A stretch of DNA of 64,000 nucleotides, from NCBI RefSeq assembly GCF_009176975.1, contig NZ_WEZG01000012.1, forward strand, positions 93,588-157,587, given 5' to 3'. The notes beneath the pieces are model-generated. The model had not been told where the DNA came from. It worked only from the letters and a program-made list of their open reading frames with translations, and searched no databases. Numbering within the stretch: position 1 is the first letter of the stretch; each line of letters begins with the position of its first letter. This DNA is from Aureimonas psammosilenae (GTDB lineage: Bacteria; Pseudomonadota; Alphaproteobacteria; Rhizobiales; Rhizobiaceae). The position numbers and the translations under genes are program-made. Positions 49,165 to 59,145 of this stretch are shown one piece after another.

Positions 49165-49992
49165 ATGCCCGTTGCTCCCACAGAAACCCGACAGTTCCGC
49201 ACGCTTTTTATCTCCGACGTTCATCTCGGCTCGAAGGCAGCCCAAGCCGATCTCCTGATCGACTTTCTGCGCTTCCATGAGGCCGAGACGATCTATCTCG
49301 TCGGCGATATCTTCGACGGGTGGCGGCTGAAACGCTCCTGGCACTGGCCGCAATCGCATAACGACGTGGTGCAGAAGCTCCTGCGCAAGGCGCGCAAGGG
49401 CACGCGCATCGTTTATATCCCCGGCAACCACGACGAAGTGCTGCGCGATTTTCCCGGCCAGCATTTCGGCGGCATCGAAGTGCGGCAGAACGACATCCAC
49501 CAAACCGCCGACGGACGGCGCTTCCTCGTGATGCACGGCGACGAGTTCGACGTGGTGGTGCGCAATGCCCGCCTTCTCGCCTATCTCGGCGACTGGGCCT
49601 ATGACGCGGCGATCGCGATCAACGTGGTGTTCAACCGCGTCCGGCGGGCGCTCGGCTTTCCCTACTGGTCCTTCTCGTCCTGGGCGAAGCTGAAGGTGAA
49701 GAACGCCGTGTCCTTCATCGGCGCCTTCGAAACGGCGCTGGCGGAAGAAGCGCGGCGGCAGAACTGCGACGGCGTGATTTGCGGCCATATCCACCATGCC
49801 GAGATCGCGACGCGCGAGGGCATTCAATACGTCAATACCGGCGACTGGGTGGAAAGCTGCACGGCGGTCGCCGAGGGGCCGGACGGCTCGCTCGAACTCA
49901 TCCGCTGGACGAATGTCGTCAAGGTGGAGGGTCGTCGTCGCGGCAAGGTGCCGGTTCCGACGCTGGCGCATCTTCTGGACGAGGCCGCCTGA
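49165..49992 (+). CDS. Metallophosphoesterase, UDP-2,3-diacylglucosamine diphosphatase (LpxH)-like
   Basis: 275 residues from the ATG at 49165 (GGAG nine bases before). The calcineurin-like metal sites are intact: FISDVHLGS, LVGDIFDGW, YIPGNHDEV, FLVMHGDEFD and GVICGHIHHAE. Its WRLKRSWHWP segment and length resemble the LpxH-like enzymes of alphaproteobacteria. LpxH makes lipid X in lipid A synthesis; this one may have that or another phospholipid substrate. The stop overlaps the next gene's start (TGATG), so it works with that glycosyltransferase. Confidence 0.85.
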   Translation: MPVAPTETRQFRTLFISDVHLGSKAAQADLLIDFLRFHEAETIYLVGDIFDGWRLKRSWHWPQSHNDVVQKLLRKARKGTRIVYIPGNHDEVLRDFPGQHFGGIEVRQNDIHQTADGRRFLVMHGDEFDVVVRNARLLAYLGDWAYDAAIAINVVFNRVRRALGFPYWSFSSWAKLKVKNAVSFIGAFETALAEEARRQNCDGVICGHIHHAEIATREGIQYVNTGDWVESCTAVAEGPDGSLELIRWTNVVKVEGRRRGKVPVPTLAHLLDEAA

Positions 49993-51026
49993 TGCGCCTT
50001 CTTTTGGCGACCGACGCCTGGGAGCCCCAGGTCAACGGCGTGGTCCGCACGCTCTCAAACCTCGCCCGCGAACTGTCGGCGCGCGGCGTGGAGGTCAAGA
50101 TCGTCGCGCCGCGCGACTTTCGCACCGTTCCCTGCCCGACCTATCCCGAAATCCGGTTGGCGCTCGCGACCAGCTTCCGCCTCGGGCGCGAGATCGATGC
50201 GTTCCGGCCCGACACGATCCATATCGCGACGGAAGGCCCGGTCGGCATCGCGGCGCGCCGGGCGGCCCTTCAGCGCGGCCTGCCCTTCACCACGAGCTTC
50301 CACACCCGCTTTCCCGAATATATCGCCAAGCGCGCGCCGGTGCCGGACAGTTTCTCCTACGCCCTTCTTCGCCGCTTCCATGCCCCCGCCGCCTCCTGTC
50401 TCGTGCCGACGGAAAGCATCCGGCGCGATCTCGAAGGGCGGGGTTTCCGCAACCTCGTTGTCTGGACGCGCGGGGTCGATCGTGCCGAGTTCTGCCAGAC
50501 CGAGCCGCTGCCGCTCGGCCTGCCCGGCCCGATCTTCCTTTGCGTGTCGCGCATCGCGCCGGAAAAGAACCTTTCCGCCTTTCTCGATCTCGATCTGCCG
50601 GGCTCCAAAGTCGTGGTCGGGGCCGGCCCGTCGCTCGCCCAGATGATCGCGCGCTATCCGAAGGTCCATTTCGCCGGGCTCCAGACCGGCGAGGCCCTGG
50701 CGCGATACTATGCCAGCGCCGATGTCTTCGTGTTTCCCTCGCTCACCGACACCTTCGGCATCGTGATGATCGAGGCCCTGGCCTGCGGCGTGCCGGTGGC
50801 CGCCTTTCCCGTTCCAGGGCCGCTCGACGTGATCGGCAATTCGGGCGCGGGCGTCCTGTCGCCGGACCTCCGCCAGGCCTGCCTCGACGCGCTCGCCTTG
50901 CCCCGCGAGGCGGCCTATCGCCGCTCGCTCGACTTCTCCTGGGAAGCCTGCGCCGACATCTTCGTCGACGCGACGGAACGCGCGCTCCAAGCGGGCACGG
51001 CGAACCGGCTGCGCTTGGCCGGCTGA
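49992..51026 (+). CDS. Glycosyltransferase, GT4 family
   Basis: 344 residues. A GT-B enzyme: the N-terminal acceptor domain begins LLLATDAWEPQVNGVVRTLS and has TTSFHTRFPEYIAKRAPVP; the C-terminal nucleotide-sugar domain shows FLCVSRIAPEKNL, YYASADVFVFPSLTDTFGIV and EALACGVPVAAFPVPGP with the EX7E-type glutamates. The sequence recalls the glycolipid transferases related to SqdX/MgtA. With the preceding phosphoesterase, overlapping by one base (TGATG), it suggests synthesis of a membrane glycolipid. Sugar and acceptor are unknown. Confidence 0.88.
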   Translation: MRLLLATDAWEPQVNGVVRTLSNLARELSARGVEVKIVAPRDFRTVPCPTYPEIRLALATSFRLGREIDAFRPDTIHIATEGPVGIAARRAALQRGLPFTTSFHTRFPEYIAKRAPVPDSFSYALLRRFHAPAASCLVPTESIRRDLEGRGFRNLVVWTRGVDRAEFCQTEPLPLGLPGPIFLCVSRIAPEKNLSAFLDLDLPGSKVVVGAGPSLAQMIARYPKVHFAGLQTGEALARYYASADVFVFPSLTDTFGIVMIEALACGVPVAAFPVPGPLDVIGNSGAGVLSPDLRQACLDALALPREAAYRRSLDFSWEACADIFVDATERALQAGTANRLRLAG

Positions 51027-51128
51027 GTCAAATCGTACCGATGGCGATGGATTTGGCGGCGGCCCGCGCCAAGTCCGTCGAAACCGGGGGGCGCTTTCAA
51101 GGCCCCGAGACAGTTTCGAGGAGCCTTC

Positions 51129-51959
51129 ATGTCCGAACAGCCCACCGTCACCTTCAACGACGGTCGCTCGATCCCGCAGGTCGGTCTCGGCGTTTGGCGC
51201 ACGCCGAACGACCAGGCCGCGACCGTCGTTTCCACCGCGCTTCGCGCCGGCTATCGCCATGTCGACACGGCCGCCGCCTATGACAACGAGAAGGGCGTCG
51301 GCGAAGGCTTGCGCGCGGCCAGCGTCGATCGTTCGCAGGTCTTCGTCACCACCAAGCTCTGGAACGCCGAGCAAGGCTTCGACTCGACGCTTCGCGCCCT
51401 CGAAGCGAGCCTCGAACGGCTCGGCCTCGACCATGTCGACCTTTACCTGATCCATTGGCCGATGCCGAAGAAGGACCTCTACGTCGATACCTGGCGCGCC
51501 TTGATCCGCGCGAAGGAAGACGGCAAGGCGCGCTCGATCGGCGTGTCCAACTTCACCGCCGAGCATCTCGACCGCATCATCGGCGAAACCGATGTAACGC
51601 CGGTTCTCAACCAGATCGAACTCCATCCGCGCTTCCAGCAGCGCCAGATGCGGGCGGTGCACGAGAAGCTCGGCATCAAGACGCAATCCTGGAGCCCGCT
51701 CGGCCAAGGCCAACTTCTCGAAGACCCGGCGATCGCCCGGATCGCGGAAAAGCACGGCAAGACGCCCGCGCAGGTCATCATTCGCTGGCACATCGACAAC
51801 GGTCTCATCGTGATCCCGAAATCCGTGACGCCGAGCCGCATCGAGCAGAACTTCCAGGTCTTCGACTTCAAGCTCGACGCCGAGGATTTGAAAGCCGTGG
51901 AAGGACTGGACGATTCCAACGGCCGGATCGGTCCCGATCCGATGACGGCCGACTTCTGA
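51129..51959 (+). CDS. Aldo/keto reductase (2,5-diketo-D-gluconate reductase type)
   Basis: A 276-residue NADPH-dependent carbonyl reductase. AKR catalytic residues: Asp and Tyr in VDTAAAYDNEKGVGEGLR, Lys in VFVTTKLWN and His in YLIHWPMPK; the NADP-binding end is VIPKSVTPSRIEQNFQVF. The AKR5/DkgA-like subgroup reduces diketogluconate, methylglyoxal and other aldehydes. GAGGAG precedes the ATG. A cupin and a Dps gene follow on the same strand, giving a stress-response flavour. Confidence 0.93.
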   Translation: MSEQPTVTFNDGRSIPQVGLGVWRTPNDQAATVVSTALRAGYRHVDTAAAYDNEKGVGEGLRAASVDRSQVFVTTKLWNAEQGFDSTLRALEASLERLGLDHVDLYLIHWPMPKKDLYVDTWRALIRAKEDGKARSIGVSNFTAEHLDRIIGETDVTPVLNQIELHPRFQQRQMRAVHEKLGIKTQSWSPLGQGQLLEDPAIARIAEKHGKTPAQVIIRWHIDNGLIVIPKSVTPSRIEQNFQVFDFKLDAEDLKAVEGLDDSNGRIGPDPMTADF

Positions 51960-52049
51960 TTTCTCTCAAGCTTTCGGCAGCGCGGCGGGAACGGCGCGCC
52001 GCCGCCAAACGTCTTGAGAATGATCCCATCGCGCAAGGAGCCAAGTCCG

Positions 52050-52394
52050 ATGACCGATACGAGCGTCAAGAAGGTCATGAGCGCCACCTCGCCGCGCGGC
52101 GACCAGGGGCAAATCTACCTTGCCTCCGGCAAGCGCGTTTCCATGCGCCTTTGGAAGGACGAGGAGCCGAACGCCGACAAGGAACCGAGCCGGCATTCCT
52201 ACGAGGTCGTCGGCTACGCCATTTCAGGGAAGGCCGAACTGAAGATCGAAGGGCAGACGATCCTGATCGAGCCCGGCGATTCATGGCTCGTGCCGGCCGA
52301 TGCCGAGCACACCTATCGCATCATCGAGACCTTCACGGCCGTCGAAGCGACGAGCCCGCCGGCCGAGGTGCATGGCCGCGAACATGGCGGCTGA
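52050..52394 (+). CDS. Small cupin-domain protein
   Basis: 114 residues; ATG at 52050 after AAGGAG. A single cupin barrel: RHSYEVVGYAISGKAELKIE holds the first motif with His and Glu, and PGDSWLVPADAEHTYRI the second with His. These would bind a metal ion. The function of such small cupins ranges from sugar isomerases to sensors and cannot be fixed here. It lies between the aldo/keto reductase and dps genes. Confidence 0.82.
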   Translation: MTDTSVKKVMSATSPRGDQGQIYLASGKRVSMRLWKDEEPNADKEPSRHSYEVVGYAISGKAELKIEGQTILIEPGDSWLVPADAEHTYRIIETFTAVEATSPPAEVHGREHGG

Positions 52395-52493
52395 ACGTCT
52401 GAACCCGCGACGACGAGCCATCATGCCGCAATGCGGGAACGGTCGCTTCGCGCAGACATTAGAACCGTTACAAACTACAGGAGTGATACGAGC

Positions 52494-53072
52494 ATGGCGA
52501 AAAACGCCGAAGGCGCCGCCCAGCCGCAATACAAGGTCGAATATCGCGAGATCCAGCCTTTCGGCACGCTGAAGCAGCTTCCGCTGGCGCTGGAAGACAA
52601 CGCGCGCAAGCAGAGCATCGATATTCTCAATCAGGTGCTCGCCGATACGATCATGATCCGCGACCTCTACAAGAAGCACCATTGGCAGATGTCCGGCGCG
52701 ACCTTCTACCAGCTTCACCTGCTTCTGGACGAGCACTACAAGATCCAGTCGGCGCTGGTCGATACGATCGCGGAACGCATCATGGCGCTCGGCGGCATCA
52801 GCATCGCCGCCCCGCAGGACGTGGTGGAGCTGACCAAGATTCCGCGCCCGCCGAAGGGCCGCGAGGATGTGCCGACCCAGCTCGCCCGCCTGCTGGAAGC
52901 GCACGAAATCATCCTTCGCGAATGCCACGAAGGGGCCGACGCAGCCGATGAGTCGGGTGACGACGGTACGAACGACCTTCTGGTCAGCGATGTGATCCGC
53001 GCGAACGAGCCCCAGGTGTGGTTCATCGCCGAGCATCTGGCGGAAACCGAACTGGTTCGTCCCAACAAGTAA
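52494..53072 (+). CDS. dps: Dps-family DNA starvation/ferritin-like protein
   Basis: 192 residues from the ATG at 52494 (ACAGGAG upstream). A four-helix ferritin-like fold: LNQVLADTIMIRDLYKKHHW, QLHLLLDEHYKIQSALVDTI and AERIMALGGISI carry the His, Asp and Glu residues of the intersubunit ferroxidase site. Dps dodecamers store iron, remove peroxide and protect DNA. The 20-residue N-terminal tail is polar. The AT-rich bases just upstream (TTAGAACCGTTACAAACTA) probably contain its promoter; OxyR or Fur control is possible but not shown. Confidence 0.88.
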   Translation: MAKNAEGAAQPQYKVEYREIQPFGTLKQLPLALEDNARKQSIDILNQVLADTIMIRDLYKKHHWQMSGATFYQLHLLLDEHYKIQSALVDTIAERIMALGGISIAAPQDVVELTKIPRPPKGREDVPTQLARLLEAHEIILRECHEGADAADESGDDGTNDLLVSDVIRANEPQVWFIAEHLAETELVRPNK

Positions 53073-53203
53073 AACGCCGACCCGCACGGAAGCGCCGCGT
53101 CCCTGAACAAGGATTCGGCGCTTTCGCGCATGGAGGGAACGGCTCCCCGCATCGTCGGTTGGGCCGAAGTCGAATCGCATCACGGCATCGTGGAAAGAAG
53201 ACC

Positions 53204-53392
53204 ATGGCGAACGAGAAGAAGCTGAAGACATTTGAAATCCGCACCGACGGCTCGGGCGAAGGCGCGACGCTACACATCGCCGACGAGTCGGGGGGCGAAC
53301 TCGTCCTGACCGCGACGCGCGAGCAGCTCGACCTCATCGCCGACGAGATCGACGATCTTCTGAACACCACCGACGAGGCCGACGAGGTCTGA
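53204..53392 (+). CDS. Small acidic protein of unknown function
   Basis: 62 residues; ATG at 53204 after GGAAAGAAG. It is very acidic at the C-terminus (DLIADEIDDLLNTTDEADEV), with a predicted pair of strands (TFEIRTDG, ATLHIADE, GELVLTATREQ) and a helix. I do not recognise a family. The good ribosome-binding site and a gap of only 28 bases to the next gene suggest that it is expressed, probably together with the DUF2236 gene. Confidence 0.6.
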   Translation: MANEKKLKTFEIRTDGSGEGATLHIADESGGELVLTATREQLDLIADEIDDLLNTTDEADEV

Positions 53393-53420
53393 TCGGCGAA
53401 GAGGAGCGGATAAAGACACG

Positions 53421-54284
53421 ATGTTCGGCATCCGCGACCGTTTGCAAGGCGAAGTCCACAAGCTCGTGGGCTTCGGCTCGGGTGTGGTCGATCTCGACAA
53501 TCCTCGCGGCGATCCCGGCCTCTTCGGGCCGGGCTCCGTCACCTGGAAAGTGCATGGCGACTTCACTTCCATGATGATCGGCGGCATCTCGGCTCTCCTT
53601 CTCCAGATGCTGCATCCCGGAGCGCTTGCCGGGGTCTGGGATCATTCCGATTTTCGCCGCGATATGGTCGGGCGGCTCAAGGGAACGGCGCAGTTCATTT
53701 CCGGAACGACCTACGCTTCGGTCGGCGAGGCGACGCGGCTCATCGAGCGGGTGCAGCGCATTCATGATCGCGTGCACGGTACCCTGCCGGATGGAACGCC
53801 TTATTCCGCCAACGATCCCGCGCTTCTCACCTGGGTGCACGTTGCGGAAGTGAAGGCCTTTCTCGACGCCTATCTGCGCTATCGCGATCCTGCTCTGCCG
53901 GTCGCCGAACAGGACCGCTACTTCCGTGAATATGCGCTTGTCGCACAACGTCTTGGGGCGCTGGACGTGCCGCAATCGCGAGCGGAAGTGGAAGCCTATC
54001 TCCAGTCCATGCGCCCTGCCCTCCGCTACGACGAGCGCACGCGCCAAGTCGCCCATGCGCTTCTGTCGCAACCGGCCCCGAACGCCCTTCTCGGCCCTTT
54101 CCGGGAAGTCGCGATGGATGCCGGGATCGACCTCCTGCCCGTCTGGGCGGCGCGGATGCACGGCTTCGAGATGTCGGAAATCCGTCGTCAGGCCATCAGG
54201 GCCGGCGTCAGCGGGGTCGGCACCGTCACCCGCTGGGCGATGCGCGACGGCTCGGCCGCCCGCGCCCGCCGCCGGGTCGCTTGA
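53421..54284 (+). CDS. DUF2236 (MpaB-type) oxygenase-like protein
   Basis: 287 residues matching the DUF2236 / oxygenase MpaB family: TSMMIGGISALLLQMLHPGA, AGVWDHSDFRRDMVGRLKGT and TYASVGEATRLIERVQRIHD, with a later HVAEVKAFLDAYLRY. The family includes the haem-b rubber oxygenase Lcp and a fungal mycophenolic-acid enzyme; the His in LHPGALAG is in the region expected for haem contact. Most bacterial members have no known substrate. It follows a small acidic protein gene by 28 bases. Confidence 0.82.
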   Translation: MFGIRDRLQGEVHKLVGFGSGVVDLDNPRGDPGLFGPGSVTWKVHGDFTSMMIGGISALLLQMLHPGALAGVWDHSDFRRDMVGRLKGTAQFISGTTYASVGEATRLIERVQRIHDRVHGTLPDGTPYSANDPALLTWVHVAEVKAFLDAYLRYRDPALPVAEQDRYFREYALVAQRLGALDVPQSRAEVEAYLQSMRPALRYDERTRQVAHALLSQPAPNALLGPFREVAMDAGIDLLPVWAARMHGFEMSEIRRQAIRAGVSGVGTVTRWAMRDGSAARARRRVA

Positions 54285-54363
54285 CGGATCGACGGAACGG
54301 GACGGCGGCTAGTCAAGTTCTGCGAGCCCGGTCGTCGCTCGCTCCATCCTGAACCCCATATAG

Positions 54364-55374
<1,011 letters not shown>

Positions 55375-55380
55375 CATAAT

Positions 55381-55409
55381 CGCCGGCGCGGGGCTTCACC
55401 GCGCCGGCG
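55381..55409. terminator. Hairpin between convergent aldo/keto reductase and GST genes
   Basis: CGCCGGCGCGG-GGCTTCA-CCGCGCCGGCG, an 11-bp perfect stem. The stop codon of the minus-strand GST gene (55396-55398) sits in and beside the loop. There is no T tract on either side. Confidence 0.6.
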
Positions 55410-56061
55410 CACCTTCCTGTCGGAACGGGTCGGCATCGGCGAATTCCGGCATGGCGTTGCAGGCGGCAACGATACGGTCCACCGTCGGCACGCCTTCCGC
55501 CTTGATACCGAAGACCTGCATGACCGCCGGAATGCTGCACAGGCAGATATCGGCGATGGTCACGCGGTCGCCATGGCAGAAAGTGCCGGTGTCGGGCTCG
55601 GCCGCCAGTCTCTGCTCCATGGCCTGAAGGCCGGTGGTGAACCAGCGGGTCTGCCAAGCCTTCCAGGCCTCGGCATCGAAGCCGTGCTCGCCGGTCAGAA
55701 CTTTCCGCACGCGCGGCACGACGAGCGGATGGGTGTCGGCGGCCATCATCAGGGCAAGCGATCGGACGCGCGCCCGACCTAAGGGATCGGCGGGCAGAAG
55801 CGCAGGCTCCGGCGCAGTTTCTTCCAGATATTCGAGGATCGCGAGCGACTGCGTCAGCGGCGCGGCGTCATTCGAGACGCGAAGCGCCGGAATGGCGCCC
55901 ATCGGGTTCAGCTTCAGGAATTCCGGATCGCGCTGCTCGCCCTTTTCGAGATCGACGATCCGCTCCTTCGCCGTCAGTCCCTTCAGGGCCAGGGCGACGC
56001 GCACCCGGTAGGTCGCGGAGGTGCGCCAGAAGGCATAAAGCTCGAACGAGTTGTCGGACAT
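55396..56061 (-). CDS. Glutathione S-transferase, zeta / maleylacetoacetate isomerase-like
   Basis: 221 residues from the ATG at 56061. The thioredoxin-like N-domain begins FELYAFWRTSATYRVRVALA, followed by LKLNPMGAIPAL and the glutathione-binding LTQSLAILEYLEE; the helical C-domain has FCHGDRVTIADICL. The length and the KGL..E..IVDLEKGEQ..PEF pattern fit zeta-class GST (MaiA), which isomerises maleylacetoacetate in tyrosine breakdown. The usual S-S-C active-site triad is S-A-T here, and no homogentisate genes are near, so the substrate may differ. Confidence 0.85.
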   Translation of the reverse strand: MSDNSFELYAFWRTSATYRVRVALALKGLTAKERIVDLEKGEQRDPEFLKLNPMGAIPALRVSNDAAPLTQSLAILEYLEETAPEPALLPADPLGRARVRSLALMMAADTHPLVVPRVRKVLTGEHGFDAEAWKAWQTRWFTTGLQAMEQRLAAEPDTGTFCHGDRVTIADICLCSIPAVMQVFGIKAEGVPTVDRIVAACNAMPEFADADPFRQEGAPAR

Positions 56062-56137
56062 CGTGAAACCGCCTTTGAATGCGAAGGAAGCAAGGCACCG
56101 GCATCTGGTGCCTTGCTTCCCCACGTCCAGAAGGACG

Positions 56138-57286
56138 TTACTTCGGCTGCGCGTTGCCCTGGTTGATCCGCCAAAGCTCCGTCGGCAGGCTCGCGGGGGC
56201 GTCCGGCTTGAAGAAGGCCGAGTCCTGAATGTGCGACGAGGTGATGTAGACCACGCCGTCCGGGCCTTCCGAGAAGGTGTCGGGCCAGCGCAGGCGCGCG
56301 TCCTTGACGAGGATCTTCGGCTCAGCATTCGGGCCGGCATCGAGATCGCGGATCTTCACCGCGTCCTCCTGCGGGGCCGAGACATACATGTCGCCGCTTT
56401 CCCGCCCGATCAAAAGGCCGTCCGCCACGCCGTTATTGCCGAAGGGCTCCACGAGATCGGCCACGTCCCGGCCTGCCATGGCGCGTTCAGTGAGGTCCTT
56501 GGTCGGCACGCGGTAGAGCTTGGAGCCCTTGATCGCCTGCCAGTAGAGATGCGCGCCGTCCTTGGACAGCGCGATGCCGTCGGCGGAAAACTCGACGCCG
56601 CGCCCGTCCGGCCGGCGCAGCGGCTTGCCGTCCGCCTGGACCACGAGGCCCTTCTCGACCTGCGTGGACGGATGCCCGTCGAGAACCCTCACCGTCTTGC
56701 CGCTTTCGAGATCCACGACGAGAAGCGCGCCCTTGGCACCGGAATCGGTGATGAAGGCATGGCGGCCGTCCACGGAAAAGCGCACGTCGTTGAGATAGGA
56801 GCCCTGCGGTGCGGCGATCTCGTCGAAGGCGATCGTCTTCACCGCCTTATTGGTCTTCAGGTCGATCTTGACGAGCTTCGCGCCGCCCGGCACCAGAATG
56901 GCTTGCGCCGGCGCGGCGGCGTCCAGGACCCAAAGCCCGCCTCGTTTGTCGGCGACGACGCTCTGGACGCAGACGAAATGCTGCTGCGGGGCGAGCTCGT
57001 CCTTCCGGGCATTGCGCCAAGCGTTCCACTCGTCATCCGGATAGGCCTTGATCGAACCGTCCTTGGCGACCTCCGCGACGGACACGGGCGAGTCTTCCGT
57101 CCAGCGGGGGAAGTTGACGAAGATGCGGTTGTCCTCGGAAACGGTGACGCCCGTCACCTGATGCGGAAAGTCGGCCACCTTCTCGAGGCTCGCCTTCGCC
57201 GCTTCCTGCGCCGTCGCGGCGGGAACGGGCGCCAGAAGAACGAGCGCGAGAAGAGCGCCGAACCGTGTGGAGGACAAGGACCGCAT
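56138..57286 (-). CDS. Exported MRJP/yellow-family beta-propeller protein
   Basis: 382 residues from the ATG at 57286 (AAGGAAACGGA upstream). A signal peptide (LLALVLLAPVPAATAQ, cleaved near residue 27) is followed by a six-bladed propeller of the major royal jelly protein type, shown by TGVTVSEDNRIFVNFPRW, LWVLDAAAPAQA, YLNDVRFSVDGRHAFITDSG and GIALSKDGAHLYWQ. Bacterial members are annotated as L-dopachrome tautomerase-related or gluconolactonase-like. It should act in the periplasm. Its gene is 83 bases downstream of an SDR gene, with a hairpin between. Confidence 0.82.
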   Translation of the reverse strand: MRSLSSTRFGALLALVLLAPVPAATAQEAAKASLEKVADFPHQVTGVTVSEDNRIFVNFPRWTEDSPVSVAEVAKDGSIKAYPDDEWNAWRNARKDELAPQQHFVCVQSVVADKRGGLWVLDAAAPAQAILVPGGAKLVKIDLKTNKAVKTIAFDEIAAPQGSYLNDVRFSVDGRHAFITDSGAKGALLVVDLESGKTVRVLDGHPSTQVEKGLVVQADGKPLRRPDGRGVEFSADGIALSKDGAHLYWQAIKGSKLYRVPTKDLTERAMAGRDVADLVEPFGNNGVADGLLIGRESGDMYVSAPQEDAVKIRDLDAGPNAEPKILVKDARLRWPDTFSEGPDGVVYITSSHIQDSAFFKPDAPASLPTELWRINQGNAQPK

Positions 57287-57324
57287 TCCGTTTCCTTTCA
57301 AGCGAGACACGCGTGGTCTGCCCG

Positions 57325-57341
57325 AAAGGCGGGCGCCCGCC
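57325..57341 (-). terminator. Hairpin between SDR and MRJP-like genes
   Basis: GGCGG-GCGC-CCGCC on the minus strand followed by TTTCGGG, 29 bases beyond the SDR stop. The T tract is short, so some read-through into the MRJP-like gene is likely. Confidence 0.55.
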
Positions 57342-57369
57342 GTTTGGTTGCACGTCACGACAGCTCGCC

Positions 57370-58140
57370 TCATGCGCCGCCCCATTGCATGGTGAGGCCG
57401 CCATCCATCACCCAGGTCTGCCCCGTCACGTAGTCGCCGTCGTCGCTGGCAAGAAACAAGGCGAGGCGCGCGATCTCCTCCGGCTGACCGGCGCGGTGCC
57501 ACGGGATCTTCTCGAAGGATTCCGCGCGGGCCTTCGGGTCGTCCAGGCGATCCTGCGTCATCGGCGTCTGGATGAGGCCGGGCGCGATGTTGTTGACGTT
57601 GATCTTGTCCTCGGCGAGTTCCCGCGACAAGCTGCGGGCGAAGGAACCGAGCCCGGCCTTCGCCATGCCGTAGGGCGCGCTTTCGGGCGTCGGCAGATGC
57701 TGGGCGACGGAGGAGATGTTGACGATCCGTCCGCCCCCGCCGTTCTGACGACGCAGGCGAATGAAGGGCCGGGCGCAGAACAGCGGCCCCATCAGGTTGG
57801 TACGAAGGACGCTTTCCAGCGCTTCGTCGGTGAGGTCCGCGACCTCGGCATCGTCCGGCGCGATGCCGGCATTATTAACGAGAATGTCGAGGGGCCCGAG
57901 ATCGCGCGCGACAGCCTCGTAGATCTTCGCGACGGAAGCCGGATCGCCGACATCGCCCTGAAGAACGAGCGCCTTGCGGCCCGCAGCCTCGACGCGCCGC
58001 CGGGTCTCGGCCGCACCTTCCGCATCCGTGTGATACACCACGGCGACATCCGCGCCTTGTTCCGCGAAGATCGCCGCGATGGCCTGCCCGATGCCGGAAT
58101 CGCCGCCCGTCACGAGGGCGCGCTTGTTCTGTAGTTTCAT
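57370..58140 (-). CDS. SDR-family oxidoreductase (glucose 1-dehydrogenase/FabG-like)
   Basis: A 256-residue classical short-chain dehydrogenase. The cofactor loop is ALVTGGDSGIGQAIAAIFAE, followed by NNAGIAPD; the catalytic Ser lies in IVNISSVAQ and the Tyr-Lys pair in YGMAKAG. The C-terminal YVTGQTWVMDGGLTMQWGG is typical of glucose 1-dehydrogenase-type SDRs. It is divergent from the second SDR gene at 58312. The substrate cannot be read from sequence. Confidence 0.92.
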   Translation of the reverse strand: MKLQNKRALVTGGDSGIGQAIAAIFAEQGADVAVVYHTDAEGAAETRRRVEAAGRKALVLQGDVGDPASVAKIYEAVARDLGPLDILVNNAGIAPDDAEVADLTDEALESVLRTNLMGPLFCARPFIRLRRQNGGGGRIVNISSVAQHLPTPESAPYGMAKAGLGSFARSLSRELAEDKINVNNIAPGLIQTPMTQDRLDDPKARAESFEKIPWHRAGQPEEIARLALFLASDDGDYVTGQTWVMDGGLTMQWGGA

Positions 58141-58311
58141 GAAAGTCGTTCCCGTTGCGCCTTGGCCGAAGCGTCGCTCGGCCGGTCATCGGGCAAACGC
58201 TCCGGCGAGCCCTCCCGGCGCGGCATAATCGAGAGCCAGCCAACCCTTTCCCACAACCCAGGCGGAACCGTCGCGGAATCCCTCCGGTTTGCCGATCAAA
58301 GGGAGCTTTTC

Positions 58312-59112
58312 ATGAGCAATACAACCAGCCGGCCCCTGGCCGTCGTCACCGGCGGTTCGAACGGCATCGGCTTCGAGCTCGCCGTGCAGTTCGTGGAAAA
58401 CGGCTACGATATCCTGATCGCGGCCGAGAACGCCGCTCACCTGGAAGAAGCGGCGACGCGATTGCGCCGAAACGGAGCCGAGATCGCCGTTCATGCCGGC
58501 GACCTTTCCACTGAACAGGGCGTCGACGGTTTGTACGAGGCGATTCGCTCGGGTGGACGTCCGGTGGACGCGCTTTGCGTCAATGCCGGCGTCGGCCTCG
58601 GCGGCGCGTTCGCCGAGACCGATCTTCAGAAAGAGCTGAAGATGATCGACCTCAACGTGCGCGGCGCGGTTCAACTCACCAAGCTGGTCCTGAAGGACAT
58701 GGCGGCGCGAGACGCGGGCAAAATCCTTCTCACCTCCTCCATCGCTTCCACCATGCCCGACCCCTTCGAGGCGGTGTACGGGGCGACCAAGGTGTTCCTG
58801 CGCTGGTTCGGGGAGGCGCTGCACAACGAGCTGAAGGACACGGGCGTGTCCGTCACCGTGCTGCTGCCGGGCGTGACCGAAACGAACTTCTTCAACCGCG
58901 CCGAGATGATGGACACGAAAGCCGGAGCCTCGAACTCCAAGGACGATCCGGCCGTGGTCGCCAAGGCGGCTTTCGAGGCGCTGGAAGCCGGCAAGGACAA
59001 GATCACCCCGACGCTGAAGAACAAAGTCATGGGCGTCGTGGCCGACATGCTGCCCGACCGCGCGGCTGCCCAGATTCACCGCGGCATGTCCGAGCCCGGC
59101 TCCGCGAACTGA
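58312..59112 (+). CDS. SDR-family oxidoreductase
   Basis: 266 residues; the ATG at 58312 follows AAAGGGAGC. Cofactor loop AVVTGGSNGIGFELAVQFVE, then VNAGVGLGG, catalytic Ser in ILLTSSIAS and the Tyr-Lys pair in YGATKVFLRWFGEAL. This is the DltE/YqjQ-like SDR group. An in-frame extension to 58162 lacks a ribosome-binding site. It is followed after 33 bases by the zinc alcohol dehydrogenase gene, so both may be one operon of carbonyl or alcohol metabolism. Confidence 0.92.
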   Translation: MSNTTSRPLAVVTGGSNGIGFELAVQFVENGYDILIAAENAAHLEEAATRLRRNGAEIAVHAGDLSTEQGVDGLYEAIRSGGRPVDALCVNAGVGLGGAFAETDLQKELKMIDLNVRGAVQLTKLVLKDMAARDAGKILLTSSIASTMPDPFEAVYGATKVFLRWFGEALHNELKDTGVSVTVLLPGVTETNFFNRAEMMDTKAGASNSKDDPAVVAKAAFEALEAGKDKITPTLKNKVMGVVADMLPDRAAAQIHRGMSEPGSAN

Positions 59113-59145
59113 ACTCCTCCCCCAACCCGTCAAGGATCGACATCC

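Noticed and set aside
53088..53125. A GAAGCGCCG...CGGCGCTTTC pairing after dps as a terminator
   Set aside because: The stem is short with an 18-base loop and the T run is only three bases; too weak to list as a feature.
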